A stretch of DNA of 64,000 bases from Waterburya agarophytonicola KI4 (GCF_020640915.1 NZ_JADWDC010000016.1:16282-80281), one strand, 5' to 3'. Counted from the stretch's first letter, positions 37,496 through 47,334 are shown. Numbers and translations are program-made. The notes: generated by a model not told the origin, from the sequence alone.

Positions 37496-37822
37496 TTATT
37501 TCTTATGAAACTTAGGATAAAGCATAGCTTTAACAGGACAACCATTAATAATATGCTGCTTGATTATTATCGCCACTTCATCGGGATGAACTTGAGAATA
37601 CCAAGTGGGATCTGACTCTACCATTACCATAGTGCCATTACCGCATTGTCCCAAACAGGGAACAGAAATCAAATCTACGTCTGGTGGCAAATTCCGTTTA
37701 AAATTCTCAAAAACTTCCTCCGCACTATATTTACGACAGCTACGCCCTCGACAAACTATAACTCTTGCTTTTGAAGAAGGTTTGATCGCATTAACTGGAG
37801 GTAACTGCACTTCTTGTTTCAT
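37496..37822 (-). CDS. thioredoxin-like [2Fe-2S] ferredoxin-domain protein
   Basis: A 108-residue protein with four cysteines in the thioredoxin-like 2Fe-2S arrangement (CRGRSC near residue 24-29 and CLGQCGNG near 60-67), as in NuoE and the stand-alone (2Fe-2S) ferredoxins of cyanobacteria. It continues with MVMVESDPTWYSQVHPDEV, typical of this family. It is likely a small electron carrier in the cytosol. It runs leftward, opposite to the chelatase gene, with a 248-bp divergent spacer between them. Confidence 0.85.
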   Translation of the reverse strand: MKQEVQLPPVNAIKPSSKARVIVCRGRSCRKYSAEEVFENFKRNLPPDVDLISVPCLGQCGNGTMVMVESDPTWYSQVHPDEVAIIIKQHIINGCPVKAMLYPKFHKK

Positions 37823-38070
37823 AACTGCGGGTTAGAGACAAATTTTCAATAGCTGTAACGATAATATTATCGTTTTTATATTTTTCTCTCGCAATACTTT
37901 AATTTTTGCTGCCAAATATTAACTTTTGGGACTTCTAGGTATATCGACTGAAAGTGAGTGCTAGCTTAATCCTTAATGAAGCTCGGATTTTAACTCTCCG
38001 CAATGCATAACAAATATTTATCCAAAATTCCGATTCATAACTAAACAAAACTTAACTAAGGAAGTCACAA

Positions 38071-39249
38071 GTGGTTACAATCTCCCATCAGTCTAAATCT
38101 ACGGCTCACGAACACCACCACCATCATGAGTCAGAACAAAACAAAAGCGATAAGCCTGACGGCATGGCTTCGCAACGCGTAGCAGTATTGTTAATGGGTT
38201 ACGGCGAAGTAGAAAGCTATGAAGACTTTGCTAACTATAACGAACAAGCATTAAACCTTCTGACAGCAAAATTCGCTCCCGTACCTACCTGGGTTTATCC
38301 TGCGATCGCAAAATTACTCGCAATCTTCGATCTACACGAGTGGAGTCACCAGCACGGTAACTTTATCTCCCCCCACAATGCCATCTTTGAAGAACAAAGA
38401 GAAGGTATTGAGAAAGAGCTACAAGCAACTTGGGGAGAGAAAGTCAAAGTCTTCAAGGCATTTAACTTTTGCGCCCCCCATTTACCCGAACAGGTATTAG
38501 AAGAAATTAAAGACCAAGGATTTGATAAAATCCTGATTTATCCCTTGCTAGTGGTTGATTCTATCTTTACCAGTGGTATTGCAGTAGAACAAGTTAACAA
38601 GGCTTTAGCCAACCAAGCTGATGGCGACTCCCATTGGTTAAAAAGTTCTCGTTACATTCCTTCTTTCTTCAATAAGCCAGACTACATCAAGCTATTAGCA
38701 CGTATGGTAGAAGAAAAGATTGAAGAGGAATTAGCCCAAGGACATTTAGCTTCTCAAATTGGCATCATCCTCATGAATCATGGCTGTCCCCACAAAGCCA
38801 AAGGATTCACATCTGGAATTGATGAAAGTCAAGCCCTCTACGAACTAGTCAGAGAAGAATTAATCAGTAAATATCCTCTAATTTCTGTCGGCTGGCTCAA
38901 CCACGACACCCCATTAATTGAATGGACGCAGCCTAATGTCAAATTAGCGGCTCAAAACCTAATAGAATTGGGTGCAAGTTCGATCGTCATGATGCCCATT
39001 GGCTTTGCGACAGAAAACCACGAAACTCTTCTAGATGTGGATCATATTATTCATAGTCTACAGCACAAAAACTCTGACGTTACCTTTATTCGGATGCCTT
39101 GTGTCAACAGCCGTCCAGAATTTATGCACATGGCAGCAGAGTGGGCAAACCCTCAAATTGAAGCTTTGCTAGAAGAATCAGGCATCACAGTCAATCCTCA
39201 ATTGGCAAAACAGCAAGCTATACAGGCTCATTCACACCACCATCATTAA
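38071..39249 (+). CDS. ferrochelatase-like class II chelatase with histidine-rich termini
   Basis: A 392-residue protein of the HemH/CbiX chelatase superfamily. The opening RVAVLLMGYGEVESYEDF resembles the first strand of ferrochelatase, and the second half carries IILMNHGCPHKAKGF and IVMMPIGFATENHETLLDVDH, with the metal-site His and Glu. Both ends bear metal-binding tails: HEHHHHHE at about 13-20 and HSHHHH at the very C-terminus. It lacks the C-terminal chlorophyll-binding helix of cyanobacterial HemH. The start is GTG 38071 behind AAGGAAG. The substrate metal and tetrapyrrole are unknown; chlP lies next, suggesting tetrapyrrole metabolism. Confidence 0.8.
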   Translation: MVTISHQSKSTAHEHHHHHESEQNKSDKPDGMASQRVAVLLMGYGEVESYEDFANYNEQALNLLTAKFAPVPTWVYPAIAKLLAIFDLHEWSHQHGNFISPHNAIFEEQREGIEKELQATWGEKVKVFKAFNFCAPHLPEQVLEEIKDQGFDKILIYPLLVVDSIFTSGIAVEQVNKALANQADGDSHWLKSSRYIPSFFNKPDYIKLLARMVEEKIEEELAQGHLASQIGIILMNHGCPHKAKGFTSGIDESQALYELVREELISKYPLISVGWLNHDTPLIEWTQPNVKLAAQNLIELGASSIVMMPIGFATENHETLLDVDHIIHSLQHKNSDVTFIRMPCVNSRPEFMHMAAEWANPQIEALLEESGITVNPQLAKQQAIQAHSHHHH

Positions 39250-39569
39250 ACCGCTTTCCATTTTAATTTAAACCTAGGGTGGGCATTGCAAAATCTTTGA
39301 AGCGTAACAGTTCATTGGTCAATGCCTACGATTTTGATGATGGTAGATTTAAAAGCAATTACTCACTAAAAAAGTAACGTTTATTAACAAAAATATTAAG
39401 CAGTATTTCAACTTTAGTCGAATCAGGCGATCGGCTGAAAATAGTACGGGACAACATGATACTATCCATTTCTAGGCGGACAAAAAGGTTAAGTGAACCT
39501 CCTAAGATAGATGAGTCACTTTTGTCCTCAACATCAAAAAAGATTTATTAAAGATATAGGAGAAAAACT
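39250..39569. other. 320-bp spacer with a structured leader before chlP
   Basis: It contains an inverted repeat GGCATTG/CAATGCC (39282-39326) and, close to chlP, overlapping stems at 39478-39527: GGACAA with TTGTCC, AAGTGA with TCACTT, and an alternative AGGTT with AACCT. A good ribosome site, AGGAG, precedes the TTG start. Confidence 0.5.
39478..39527 (+). promoter_or_regulatory. candidate structured 5' leader of chlP
   Basis: Two mutually exclusive pairings can be drawn: a small hairpin AGGTT-AAGTG-AACCT (39486-39500), or a long stem in which GGACAA pairs with TTGTCC and AAGTGA with TCACTT. They share bases, as in a two-state leader. It ends about 42 bp before the start codon. Confidence 0.35.
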
Positions 39570-40793
39570 TTGGGATTAAAGGTAGCCGTTGTCGGTTCTG
39601 GACCAGCAGGGTCATCAGCAGCAGAAGTTTTAGCCAAAGCAGGTATTGAAACTTATTTATTTGAACGCAAGCTAGATAATGCCAAGCCTTGCGGTGGTGC
39701 AATTCCTTTGTGCATGGTAGACGAATTTGATTTGCCTCAAAAGATTATTGACAGACAAGTCAAAAAGATGAAGATGATTTCTCCATCTAACAGAGAAGTG
39801 AACATTGGTTCGACTCTTAAAAATGGTGAATACATTGGTATGTGTCGTCGTGAAGTATTAGATGGCTTCTTACGCAACCGTGCTGCGGAATTGGGTGCAA
39901 ACTTAATCAACGGTACTGTCTATCAACTAGACATTCCCGACAGCGATAAAGGACTTTACACCCTTCACTATGCAGACCATTCTACTGGTGCAATTAAGGG
40001 AGAAATGAAAACCCTTAAAGTAGACCTAGTAATTGGTGCTGATGGTGCTAATTCTAGAATTGCTAAAGCTATTGACGCTGGTGATTACAATTATGCGATC
40101 GCTTTCCAAGAGCGCATTCGCTTACCAGAAGACAAAATGGCTTACTACGAAGATCTAGCAGAAATGTATGTCGGTAACGATGTTTCTACAGACTTTTATG
40201 CTTGGGTATTCCCTAAATTCGACCACGTAGCAGTCGGTACGGGAACAATGAAAGTTAACCAAGCCGACATCAAAAAACTACAGGCTGGTATTCGCAAGCG
40301 TGCTGCTAAACGACTAGAAGGTGGCGAAATCATCAAAGTCGAAGCCCATCCTATTCCCGAACATCCTCGTCCCCGTCCCATTCGTGGCAGAGTTGTTTTA
40401 GTTGGTGATGCCTTGGGTACAGTAACTAAGTCTTCTGGGGAAGGTATTTACTTCGCAGCTAAGTCTGGTCGTATGTGCGCCGAGAAGATCGTGGAAGCTT
40501 CTCAAAATGGACTAAAAGTTCCTACAGAGAAAGATCTCAAAGACTTTATGAAGCGTTGGAATAAAGAATACGGTGCAACTTACCTCGTTCTAGATATTTT
40601 ACAAAGAGTCTTCTACCGTAGCGATGCAACTCGCGAAGCGTTTGTCGAAATGTGCGACGATATCGACGTTCAAAAAATGACTTTCGACAGCTATCTTTAC
40701 AAAACTGTAGTTCCTGGTAGTCCTTTGACTCAGATGAAGATTACAGCGAAAACTCTTGGCAGTTTGCTTAGAGGTAATGCTCTAGCACCCTAG
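39570..40793 (+). CDS. chlP: geranylgeranyl diphosphate/chlorophyllide reductase ChlP
   Basis: A 407-residue FAD-dependent reductase. The N-terminus GLKVAVVGSGPAGSSAAEVLAKAG is the dinucleotide-binding fold, followed by PCGGAIPLCMVDEFDLP, the second FAD motif LVIGADGANSRIAKAI and RGRVVLVGDALGTVTKSSGEG. ChlP reduces the geranylgeranyl group to phytyl for chlorophyll a and tocopherol. Translation starts at TTG 39570, 4-5 bp after AGGAGAAA; the Rossmann strand starts immediately, so no alternative fits. A strong terminator follows. Confidence 0.94.
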   Translation: MGLKVAVVGSGPAGSSAAEVLAKAGIETYLFERKLDNAKPCGGAIPLCMVDEFDLPQKIIDRQVKKMKMISPSNREVNIGSTLKNGEYIGMCRREVLDGFLRNRAAELGANLINGTVYQLDIPDSDKGLYTLHYADHSTGAIKGEMKTLKVDLVIGADGANSRIAKAIDAGDYNYAIAFQERIRLPEDKMAYYEDLAEMYVGNDVSTDFYAWVFPKFDHVAVGTGTMKVNQADIKKLQAGIRKRAAKRLEGGEIIKVEAHPIPEHPRPRPIRGRVVLVGDALGTVTKSSGEGIYFAAKSGRMCAEKIVEASQNGLKVPTEKDLKDFMKRWNKEYGATYLVLDILQRVFYRSDATREAFVEMCDDIDVQKMTFDSYLYKTVVPGSPLTQMKITAKTLGSLLRGNALAP

Positions 40794-40848
40794 TATCGCT
40801 TCGCTTAAGTAATAAGTAATAAATTGTTACTAACAGATAATTTATATG

Positions 40849-40880
40849 GCATCAGGTTTTATTATCTGGTGCTTTTTTTA
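40849..40880 (+). terminator. intrinsic terminator of chlP
   Basis: GCATCAG pairs with CTGGTGC (one G-U pair), loop of about 10 bases, then seven T residues. It starts 56 bp after the chlP stop codon. Confidence 0.85.
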
Positions 40881-40981
40881 TTATCTATAAAATATTTTGA
40901 TAAATCCTGTGGTTTAAACTAACGGGAAAGCGATCGCCTTAATCAAAAAGCGATCGCAGAGTAAGTAAATCTCAATTAGAT

Positions 40982-43900
40982 TTAAGCAAAAACAAAATGA
41001 CTCTCATTTGCCAAGAAATCAGCAGGAGTATTAGCCACAATTGCCAGGTCATTACCATCAGTAGAAATCAATGCCCCAGCATCAGTTTGGCTAATCTCTA
41101 GATCGCCATAACCAATACCCAAGCCAGCTATACCAATAAGATCTTCACTACTGGTAAAGTCATTAATCGTATTAGGAGATTCGGGATATTCGCCATTAGC
41201 AATCCAGAATTGATCCGCACCCAAGTTTCCATTGATGCTATTGTTGCCACCTGAAAGAACAAACAGACGGTCATCATCATCATCGGCAAAAATGCGGTCT
41301 GCTTCACCCAAGATAAAGACATCCGAACCGCTGCCACCATAAGCACGATTGTTTCCCTCACCAGGAGAAAGATCTAATAGATCATCACCTTCCCCAGTAA
41401 AGATTAGATTGTTACTAGTATCAAAATCTAAGCCAGCTTCTAAAATATCGTCTTCTGTAGTGCCAAAGACAGGAGTTAGTTCGCTATTGTCATTACCTTC
41501 ACCTTCACTATTATCTGGTGCTTCAGTAGTCAAGAAAGCCAATTGACCTCCTTGAACTAGATCTGCTTCAGCAATAATGCCATCTTCTAAACTATGGGCT
41601 TGAACGTCAAAGATAAAGCGTGTTCCTGGTGCTTCATCAAAAAGCTGAGAAACATCAATGACACCAGAAGTTTCCCAGTTGCCGATATCATCAGGTTCGG
41701 GGTCAGATTGACCATCAGGAACAGCAGAACGGTCTATTTGAGCTATGCGAGTTAAATCTCCTGTTTCAGGGTCTACTTCCCAGATAGAAGCTTCTTCTCC
41801 CGAAGTCAGACCAAATTCATCAAAAGAACGATCTTCCTGAATCAAAATCTTGCCATCATCAGCCCATTCTAAATTATCAGGACTGCGCAAGCCAAAGTCA
41901 GAACCTTCAAACTGACCGTTACCCGCATCATCGCCATCATAGAGGATATCGATTTGTGCAGTTAAAGGCTCGCCTGATTCACCAAACTCAGTATTTACAG
42001 TGTAAGTAGTACCCCAGCTATCTCCTGCAAAACGCCCATCACGTCCAGTAGAAGCAAGAACAATTTCTGTACCATCTTCAGGATTAGTCGCTACGTCTTC
42101 AGGACGAGAGAATTGAAAGCCACCAGCATCAATAAATAGCTGGTCTTGTTGAGCTTGAGTAGCAAAACCTAACTCATCGTAACCTAGTTCGTCTTGGATA
42201 TCCTCGTCATCATTAGTATCTACTGCTGTACCAGCCAAGTCGGGGCGATAGTAATCAAGTTCGACCCAACTTCCACCGAGGCTATTACCAGTACCACTAA
42301 AACCAAAAGGATCGGGTGCATCATCAGTGTCTACTTCTTCTCCATCTTCGTCAGTGAAGGTAGGAGTGTCTGCTACATCACCATCAGGAACCCAAGTATA
42401 GAGTTTTCCGCCAACTAAACCGTTACGTTCTAAAAGATCAGCACCTTCACTAGTATCTTTTTCACCAACATAAAGTAATAATGGGGCAGCTTCGCGATCG
42501 TCTCCCACGATAAAGGCTACTTTATCTGTAGTGCCAGTATCAATCTCAGTGGTACTTTCCCAAGCAGCACGACCCATCCAGGGAACGGCATGAAGAGTAT
42601 TGGTAGCAGGATCGAGGACAAATTCTGTACCGCCAGAAGTTTCTTCTCCAGTAAAGAATAAACTATCTGTCAAACCGCGATCTTCGCCAAATTGATTGGC
42701 TTCGATATAATTCGCCGAACAAAGACGATTAATACCCTCATATTCCAGGTCGCTAGCTTCGTCTACTTCTTCGCCATTACGGTTAATGATTTTGTCAAAC
42801 GCTAATCCAGAATCTTCTAATTCTAAAGTTTCTTTGTTGATATCGAAGTAACTAACCCGCGCACCAGTTAACTCTGTACCATTAGCCAGAGTGTAAGCAT
42901 AACCAGCATCTGGTCTTAATTCGTGGTTAGCAACTACACGAATAGTATCTTCGTCTAAAGCAAAAGCACCCAAACCATCGGGAATACCAGGGGGAGTATA
43001 GCCATTAACCTCTTCTCCTACAGTGAAAAAGGGATCTACTTCATAACCATTTAAACCAGTCATTTGGGCTGGTTGTTCTGTGTCGCCATTGTTGGAAATA
43101 GGTGTTACAGTCACGGGAGTTCCTCCAAGATTAGGGTCTAAATTTAAGGGTTGTTCTAAGTCGATTAAGACTACTTCGTTGTTGTCAATATCTCCTTCCC
43201 TGCCTTGAGAAAAGGGATAATTATTGTCGTTTGCCACTAAAATTGTGTCTTCGTCTACCACGACTACATCTTCGATGGTGACAAAGGGCATATCGTAGGT
43301 AGTTTCGCCATCGCCATTAAGGTCGTTAGGATCTTCGATATTTAAGAGATCGACAACTTCTGTTTTTTCGACAAAGCCATTTTCATCTACTTGAGATATA
43401 TCGATTTTGAAAATCTTTTTGAATTCTGCTTCTTCTCCCTGGTTGTTATCTCGTTCGATAACTAAAAATTCGTGGTCGTTAATAGGAGTAAAGTCACCAA
43501 TAGGATTACCATCGGTAGTTTCGTAATAACCTACTAAACCAGTAAAGGAAGAGGACTCGACATCAAATTCATAAATGCGTAAAGCATTTTCGTGATCGCC
43601 GTCTACTGTTCCTTCTAACAAAGGATATAAAGTAGAACGATCTGGGCTAAATGCCATTCCTTCAAAACCGCGAGATCCTAAGAGGTTGGGAATACCATCT
43701 CCTAAATCGGGATTTTGGGGAGAGATTACAAATTCTCCCGTTACAGAGTCTACTACTGCTACTCCAGTAGCAGGAAAGTCGGTAAAGAAACCATCAACGC
43801 CGACATCAATTAGCTGTTCAAATTCCTCTTCAGGGGTTTGAGGATTGCCATCTGCATCGAGAGTCAGAAATCTTTCTTCATTTCTTAAGGTGTAGGGGTG

Positions 43901-45466
43901 TACCTGCAAGCCTGCATCGTGGGCATATTCTACCAGCGGGAAAACTTCTCCTGTTAGCCCAGTTGTAATCTCGGCATTGCCGTCACCATCGCCGTCTACA
44001 GGTTCATCGAGACTTTCTCGCAATAGGATATTATTTTTCCAAGGACCTAAGCCACCAGCATAGTTGCTAATAATTTCAATAACTTCAGGATTTGCTAAGT
44101 CACCGTAGGTAATCTGTTGACCCACTTCGGGATGATAGTTACCATCTTCCTCCAGGATACCTAAAGCCGAGAGTAATTCATCGCCGTAGGTATTAAGGGC
44201 ATCTTCTTGAGTAAATTCCTCGTTGCTGAAGTTCGCCACAAAATCGTAAGGGACAGAAAAACCACCACCACCTTCGTTAATATCGTCGTCCTCAGTGTTG
44301 CCAAAGAGCTGTACTAAAGGAATATCGCCCAAACCAGCTTCCTCTAAGGTTGCGTTGAGTTCGATGAGATTATCAACTTCAAAAGACTGAATAAAAATAC
44401 GGTTGGGGTCAGTAAAGCCAGTATCCTGTAAGGTTTGAACTAAGAGTTCTTCTAAAGATAAACCCTGTTCGTCAAAAAAGGTGGGGTGTTTGGTTTCGGG
44501 ATAAATACCAACCTGCACTCCTGTTTCGGCTTCTGTCTCTTGGACTAGCTGTATGACCTCTTCAAAGGTAGGAATTTCAAACGCACCATCAAATGAATCG
44601 TCACGAAAATCACGAGGCTGTACCGCCCTGAGCATTTTGATTTCTTCTAGAGTAAAGTCTTCAGCAAAATATGCTGTAACTTCTTCCCCATCGAGTATTT
44701 TGGTAGACATTCTGTCTTCCCCAAACACCTCAGCGACATTAGTGGTGTCGTCTAGAATCGGCTCGTGACGAGCGATTAAAACACCATCACTGGTACTAAC
44801 TAAATCTGGTTCGATAAAGTCTGCCCCTTGAGCGATCGCAACGCTGTATGATTCTAGGGTATGTTCGGGCAAAACTCCACTCGCCCCACGATGTCCGATA
44901 ATGAGAGGATCTTGACCGTTGAGGGTATTGAGATTAGTTTTATTGGGTGTGGCGATCGGTGCTTCTAAGAGTTCTCCGTCAGCATTAAAATGTAATAAAT
45001 ACGGACCAAATTCTTCTCCGACCCAAATATCGCCATTATCGTCAATAACAAAGGACTCAACATCAAAGTCCCCTCCCGTCAGCAAGCGATCTTCACTATC
45101 TTCATTGACAAGATCGAAATTGATTAAATTGTTGGGATCGCTAAGCTGAATAAAAGTTTCTATTTCTATACTGCCATCACCATCTTCAATCCCTGTAAAA
45201 TTAGGATCTACTTGATAGATGCGTAATAAATAATCTGCACTGTTTTCTTGCGCCCCAAAGCCATTATCGGACAAAAACCAAAATCCCCCAGTGTTGTCTG
45301 GAGCAAACTGCACCCCACTAAAACCTTGGACAGGTTGTCCATCGAAAGGCCCAGTACGTCCGTTGGCACTAATGGGATTACCTTCACCGTCATTTGCCCC
45401 CGCAGGAGTTCCGATCGCAAAGGTATCTGCTGGCAACGAAGCAAAACCAGCCAATTGATTAGTCAT
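40982..45466 (-). CDS. secreted multi-enzyme phosphatase: phytase-like, GDPD and PhoX-like modules with RTX tail
   Basis: A 1494-residue protein with no N-terminal signal peptide. Domain order: esterase/phytase-like propeller part 1 (1-170); an inserted glycerophosphodiesterase (about 186-570; HRGASG with H192, EPDLVSTSDGVLIARHEP); phytase-like part 2 (590-800; FEGMAFSPDRSTLYPLLEG); a PhoX/DUF839-type alkaline phosphatase module (815-1345; LGAFALDEDTIRVVANHEL, FTGEETSGGTEF, SPDNLEWADDGKILIQED); and an RTX-like region ending HFVFA (1355-1494). It is acidic and Asp/Glu rich. Probably exported by a type I system to release phosphate outside the cell. It borders the C-P lyase genes. The RTX end is shared with the protein at 55714-57696. 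Confidence 0.85.
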   Translation of the reverse strand: MTNQLAGFASLPADTFAIGTPAGANDGEGNPISANGRTGPFDGQPVQGFSGVQFAPDNTGGFWFLSDNGFGAQENSADYLLRIYQVDPNFTGIEDGDGSIEIETFIQLSDPNNLINFDLVNEDSEDRLLTGGDFDVESFVIDDNGDIWVGEEFGPYLLHFNADGELLEAPIATPNKTNLNTLNGQDPLIIGHRGASGVLPEHTLESYSVAIAQGADFIEPDLVSTSDGVLIARHEPILDDTTNVAEVFGEDRMSTKILDGEEVTAYFAEDFTLEEIKMLRAVQPRDFRDDSFDGAFEIPTFEEVIQLVQETEAETGVQVGIYPETKHPTFFDEQGLSLEELLVQTLQDTGFTDPNRIFIQSFEVDNLIELNATLEEAGLGDIPLVQLFGNTEDDDINEGGGGFSVPYDFVANFSNEEFTQEDALNTYGDELLSALGILEEDGNYHPEVGQQITYGDLANPEVIEIISNYAGGLGPWKNNILLRESLDEPVDGDGDGNAEITTGLTGEVFPLVEYAHDAGLQVHPYTLRNEERFLTLDADGNPQTPEEEFEQLIDVGVDGFFTDFPATGVAVVDSVTGEFVISPQNPDLGDGIPNLLGSRGFEGMAFSPDRSTLYPLLEGTVDGDHENALRIYEFDVESSSFTGLVGYYETTDGNPIGDFTPINDHEFLVIERDNNQGEEAEFKKIFKIDISQVDENGFVEKTEVVDLLNIEDPNDLNGDGETTYDMPFVTIEDVVVVDEDTILVANDNNYPFSQGREGDIDNNEVVLIDLEQPLNLDPNLGGTPVTVTPISNNGDTEQPAQMTGLNGYEVDPFFTVGEEVNGYTPPGIPDGLGAFALDEDTIRVVANHELRPDAGYAYTLANGTELTGARVSYFDINKETLELEDSGLAFDKIINRNGEEVDEASDLEYEGINRLCSANYIEANQFGEDRGLTDSLFFTGEETSGGTEFVLDPATNTLHAVPWMGRAAWESTTEIDTGTTDKVAFIVGDDREAAPLLLYVGEKDTSEGADLLERNGLVGGKLYTWVPDGDVADTPTFTDEDGEEVDTDDAPDPFGFSGTGNSLGGSWVELDYYRPDLAGTAVDTNDDEDIQDELGYDELGFATQAQQDQLFIDAGGFQFSRPEDVATNPEDGTEIVLASTGRDGRFAGDSWGTTYTVNTEFGESGEPLTAQIDILYDGDDAGNGQFEGSDFGLRSPDNLEWADDGKILIQEDRSFDEFGLTSGEEASIWEVDPETGDLTRIAQIDRSAVPDGQSDPEPDDIGNWETSGVIDVSQLFDEAPGTRFIFDVQAHSLEDGIIAEADLVQGGQLAFLTTEAPDNSEGEGNDNSELTPVFGTTEDDILEAGLDFDTSNNLIFTGEGDDLLDLSPGEGNNRAYGGSGSDVFILGEADRIFADDDDDRLFVLSGGNNSINGNLGADQFWIANGEYPESPNTINDFTSSEDLIGIAGLGIGYGDLEISQTDAGALISTDGNDLAIVANTPADFLANESHFVFA

Positions 45467-45780
45467 AGTGTAATTATTCTGAATGAGATAAAACTGCTTA
45501 AATTGATAAAAAATTTGTGCTTAATGGATAAGAGGCAATTAACGATTAATAATTGACAATTATTGATCGCCTTTATCTGCCTTATTATTCAGAATTTCAC
45601 GATTGTATTAAGGATTGGTAATCTTTAATTTAAAGTTTTTTTAGAATATATGAAACTTAACTTATTTACTAATAGTAATATTTTGTATTTAACGAAAAGA
45701 CTATCATTGATAACCTCTTCTTAAACTCTGAAATGATAGTTTGGATAAAAATTACTCAGATTTCAATAATATATATATTA
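45467..45780. other. 314-bp spacer upstream of the multi-enzyme phosphatase gene
   Basis: An AT-rich spacer between two leftward genes. Some TTAA-containing stretches occur (for example AATTTAAA near 45630), but no convincing 11-bp-spaced Pho box. A fragment of the dispersed ATTGACAATTATTG-type repeat lies near 45553. Otherwise nothing is recognisable. Confidence 0.5.
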
Positions 45781-46515
45781 TTAATTAATATCAAATCTCA
45801 ACTCTCTTGTACACAAATTATTCCTAACTTCTTCATCGTGAAAAATGCCAATCAAAGCGCATCCTTGACTTTTTTTTTCTGTTAACAACTCAACTACAAC
45901 CTGACGATTTTTGGCATCCAAAGCTGATGTTGGTTCATCTAATAAAAATATCGGATAGTCTACTGCCAAGGCACGGGCAATATTAACTCTTTGTTTTTCC
46001 CCACCAGAAAAGGTGGTTGGGGATAATTGCCATAGTCTTTCGGGTAAATTTAACAAACTAAAAAGCTTTTTTATTTTCTGGTAGGCGCGATCTACATCTA
46101 TTCCTAATTCTAATAAAGGTTCGGCGGCAACATCCAAAGCAGATACCCGAGGAATAACCCGTAAAAACTGACTGACATAGCCAATAGTTTTTTGTCTGAT
46201 TTCGATTACTTGGTGAGGTTTTAACTGTACCAAATCTACCCAATTATCATGATGCTTAAGCCAAATCTCTCCGCGATCTACACCATAATTGCCATAAAGA
46301 GATTTCATTAAAGTAGATTTACCCGAACCAGATTGACCAGTTAAAGCTACGCATTCTCCTGCTTTTACTTCTAAATTGGCATTATTCAATACTGGTAAAT
46401 TAATTCTACCTTGGTTGTGTAAAGTAAAACTTTTATTTATGCCAGTAGCGTATAAAAGAGTATCGGCAGAAAGTTCGATTGATGGTTTTTGAGTAGTTAA
46501 TTTTTGAGTAGTCAT
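45781..46515 (-). CDS. phnL: C-P lyase accessory ABC-type ATPase PhnL
   Basis: A 244-residue ABC ATPase: Walker A LTGQSGSGKSTLMK, signature TFSGGEKQRVNIARAL, Walker B YPIFLLDEPTSALD and switch His IFHDEEV. It has the PhnL features NLEVKAGECVAL, and VSQFLRVIPRVSALDVAAEPLL. PhnK and PhnL assemble on the PhnGHIJ core complex and are needed for phosphonate breakdown rather than transport. It is the last gene of the leftward phn cluster, 45 bp after phnK. Confidence 0.93.
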   Translation of the reverse strand: MTTQKLTTQKPSIELSADTLLYATGINKSFTLHNQGRINLPVLNNANLEVKAGECVALTGQSGSGKSTLMKSLYGNYGVDRGEIWLKHHDNWVDLVQLKPHQVIEIRQKTIGYVSQFLRVIPRVSALDVAAEPLLELGIDVDRAYQKIKKLFSLLNLPERLWQLSPTTFSGGEKQRVNIARALAVDYPIFLLDEPTSALDAKNRQVVVELLTEKKSQGCALIGIFHDEEVRNNLCTRELRFDIN

Positions 46516-46560
46516 AAGGATTAAATGCGATCGCTAAAATAAATTGTCTATTGTCTATTT

Positions 46561-47334
46561 TCAATTATTAATTAATACCGAACTTACTAACTGCTGGGTA
46601 TAAGGATGTTGCGGATCGTCTAATACTCGATCGGTTAAGCCAGATTCCACTATTTGCCCATTTTTCATCACTAATAAACGGTGAGCTAATAATCTGACAA
46701 CGCCTATGTCATGGGTAACTAAAATAACGCTTAGATCCAGATTTCTGACAAGCGATCGCAATAAGTCCAACAACCTCGCCTGTACCGAAACATCTAATCC
46801 TCCCGTAGGTTCGTCCATAAAGATTAAGCCGGGTTTGGTAACTAATACTCTCGCCAATTGCAAACGCTGCTGCATCCCACCAGAAAAAGTACTGGGTAAG
46901 TCGTCAATTCTGTTAGTATCTATCTCAACTTGTTCCAGCCAATATTTAGCTTCTTCGCGAATGTTTCCGTAGTGACGTACTCCCACATTTAACAATCTTT
47001 CAGCTATATTTGCCCCTGCGGTTACGTTCATTCTTAAGCCATCGCGAGGATTTTGTTGGACAAATCCCCATTCTGTTTTAGTTAGTTTGCGATGTTGTGC
47101 TTCGGGTAATTGTTTAATATTTAAAATCTCATTGTTGCTATTAGTATAAGTAACCTTTCCCCCATCAATTGATAAGTTGCTACCAATACAATTTAATAAT
47201 GTAGATTTACCCGATCCAGACTCACCAACAATTCCTAATATCTGTCCAGAATAAAGATCGAAAGAAATATTATCACAGGCTGTTAAATTACCGTATGTTT
47301 TGGTTAGTTGATTGATATTTAGTAAGTATCCCAT
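46561..47334 (-). CDS. phnK: C-P lyase accessory ABC-type ATPase PhnK
   Basis: A 257-residue ABC ATPase resembling oligopeptide ATPases: Walker A IVGESGSGKSTLLNC, signature TFSGGMQQRLQLARVL, Walker B GLIFMDEPTGGLDVSVQ, switch THDIGVVR. The block GFVQQNPRDGLRMNVTAG, with Q-loop and DGLRM, is PhnK-specific. PhnK docks on PhnJ in the C-P lyase complex. An unrelated alpha/beta-hydrolase gene separates it from phnJ. Confidence 0.93.
   Translation of the reverse strand: MGYLLNINQLTKTYGNLTACDNISFDLYSGQILGIVGESGSGKSTLLNCIGSNLSIDGGKVTYTNSNNEILNIKQLPEAQHRKLTKTEWGFVQQNPRDGLRMNVTAGANIAERLLNVGVRHYGNIREEAKYWLEQVEIDTNRIDDLPSTFSGGMQQRLQLARVLVTKPGLIFMDEPTGGLDVSVQARLLDLLRSLVRNLDLSVILVTHDIGVVRLLAHRLLVMKNGQIVESGLTDRVLDDPQHPYTQQLVSSVLINN

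Noticed and set aside
45248..45556. Rightward frame over the start of the multi-enzyme phosphatase gene
   Set aside because: Antisense shadow of an acidic coding region with biased codon use.
45553..45720. Possible Pho box before the multi-enzyme phosphatase gene
   Set aside because: TTAA-containing stretches exist, but without consistent 11-bp spacing.
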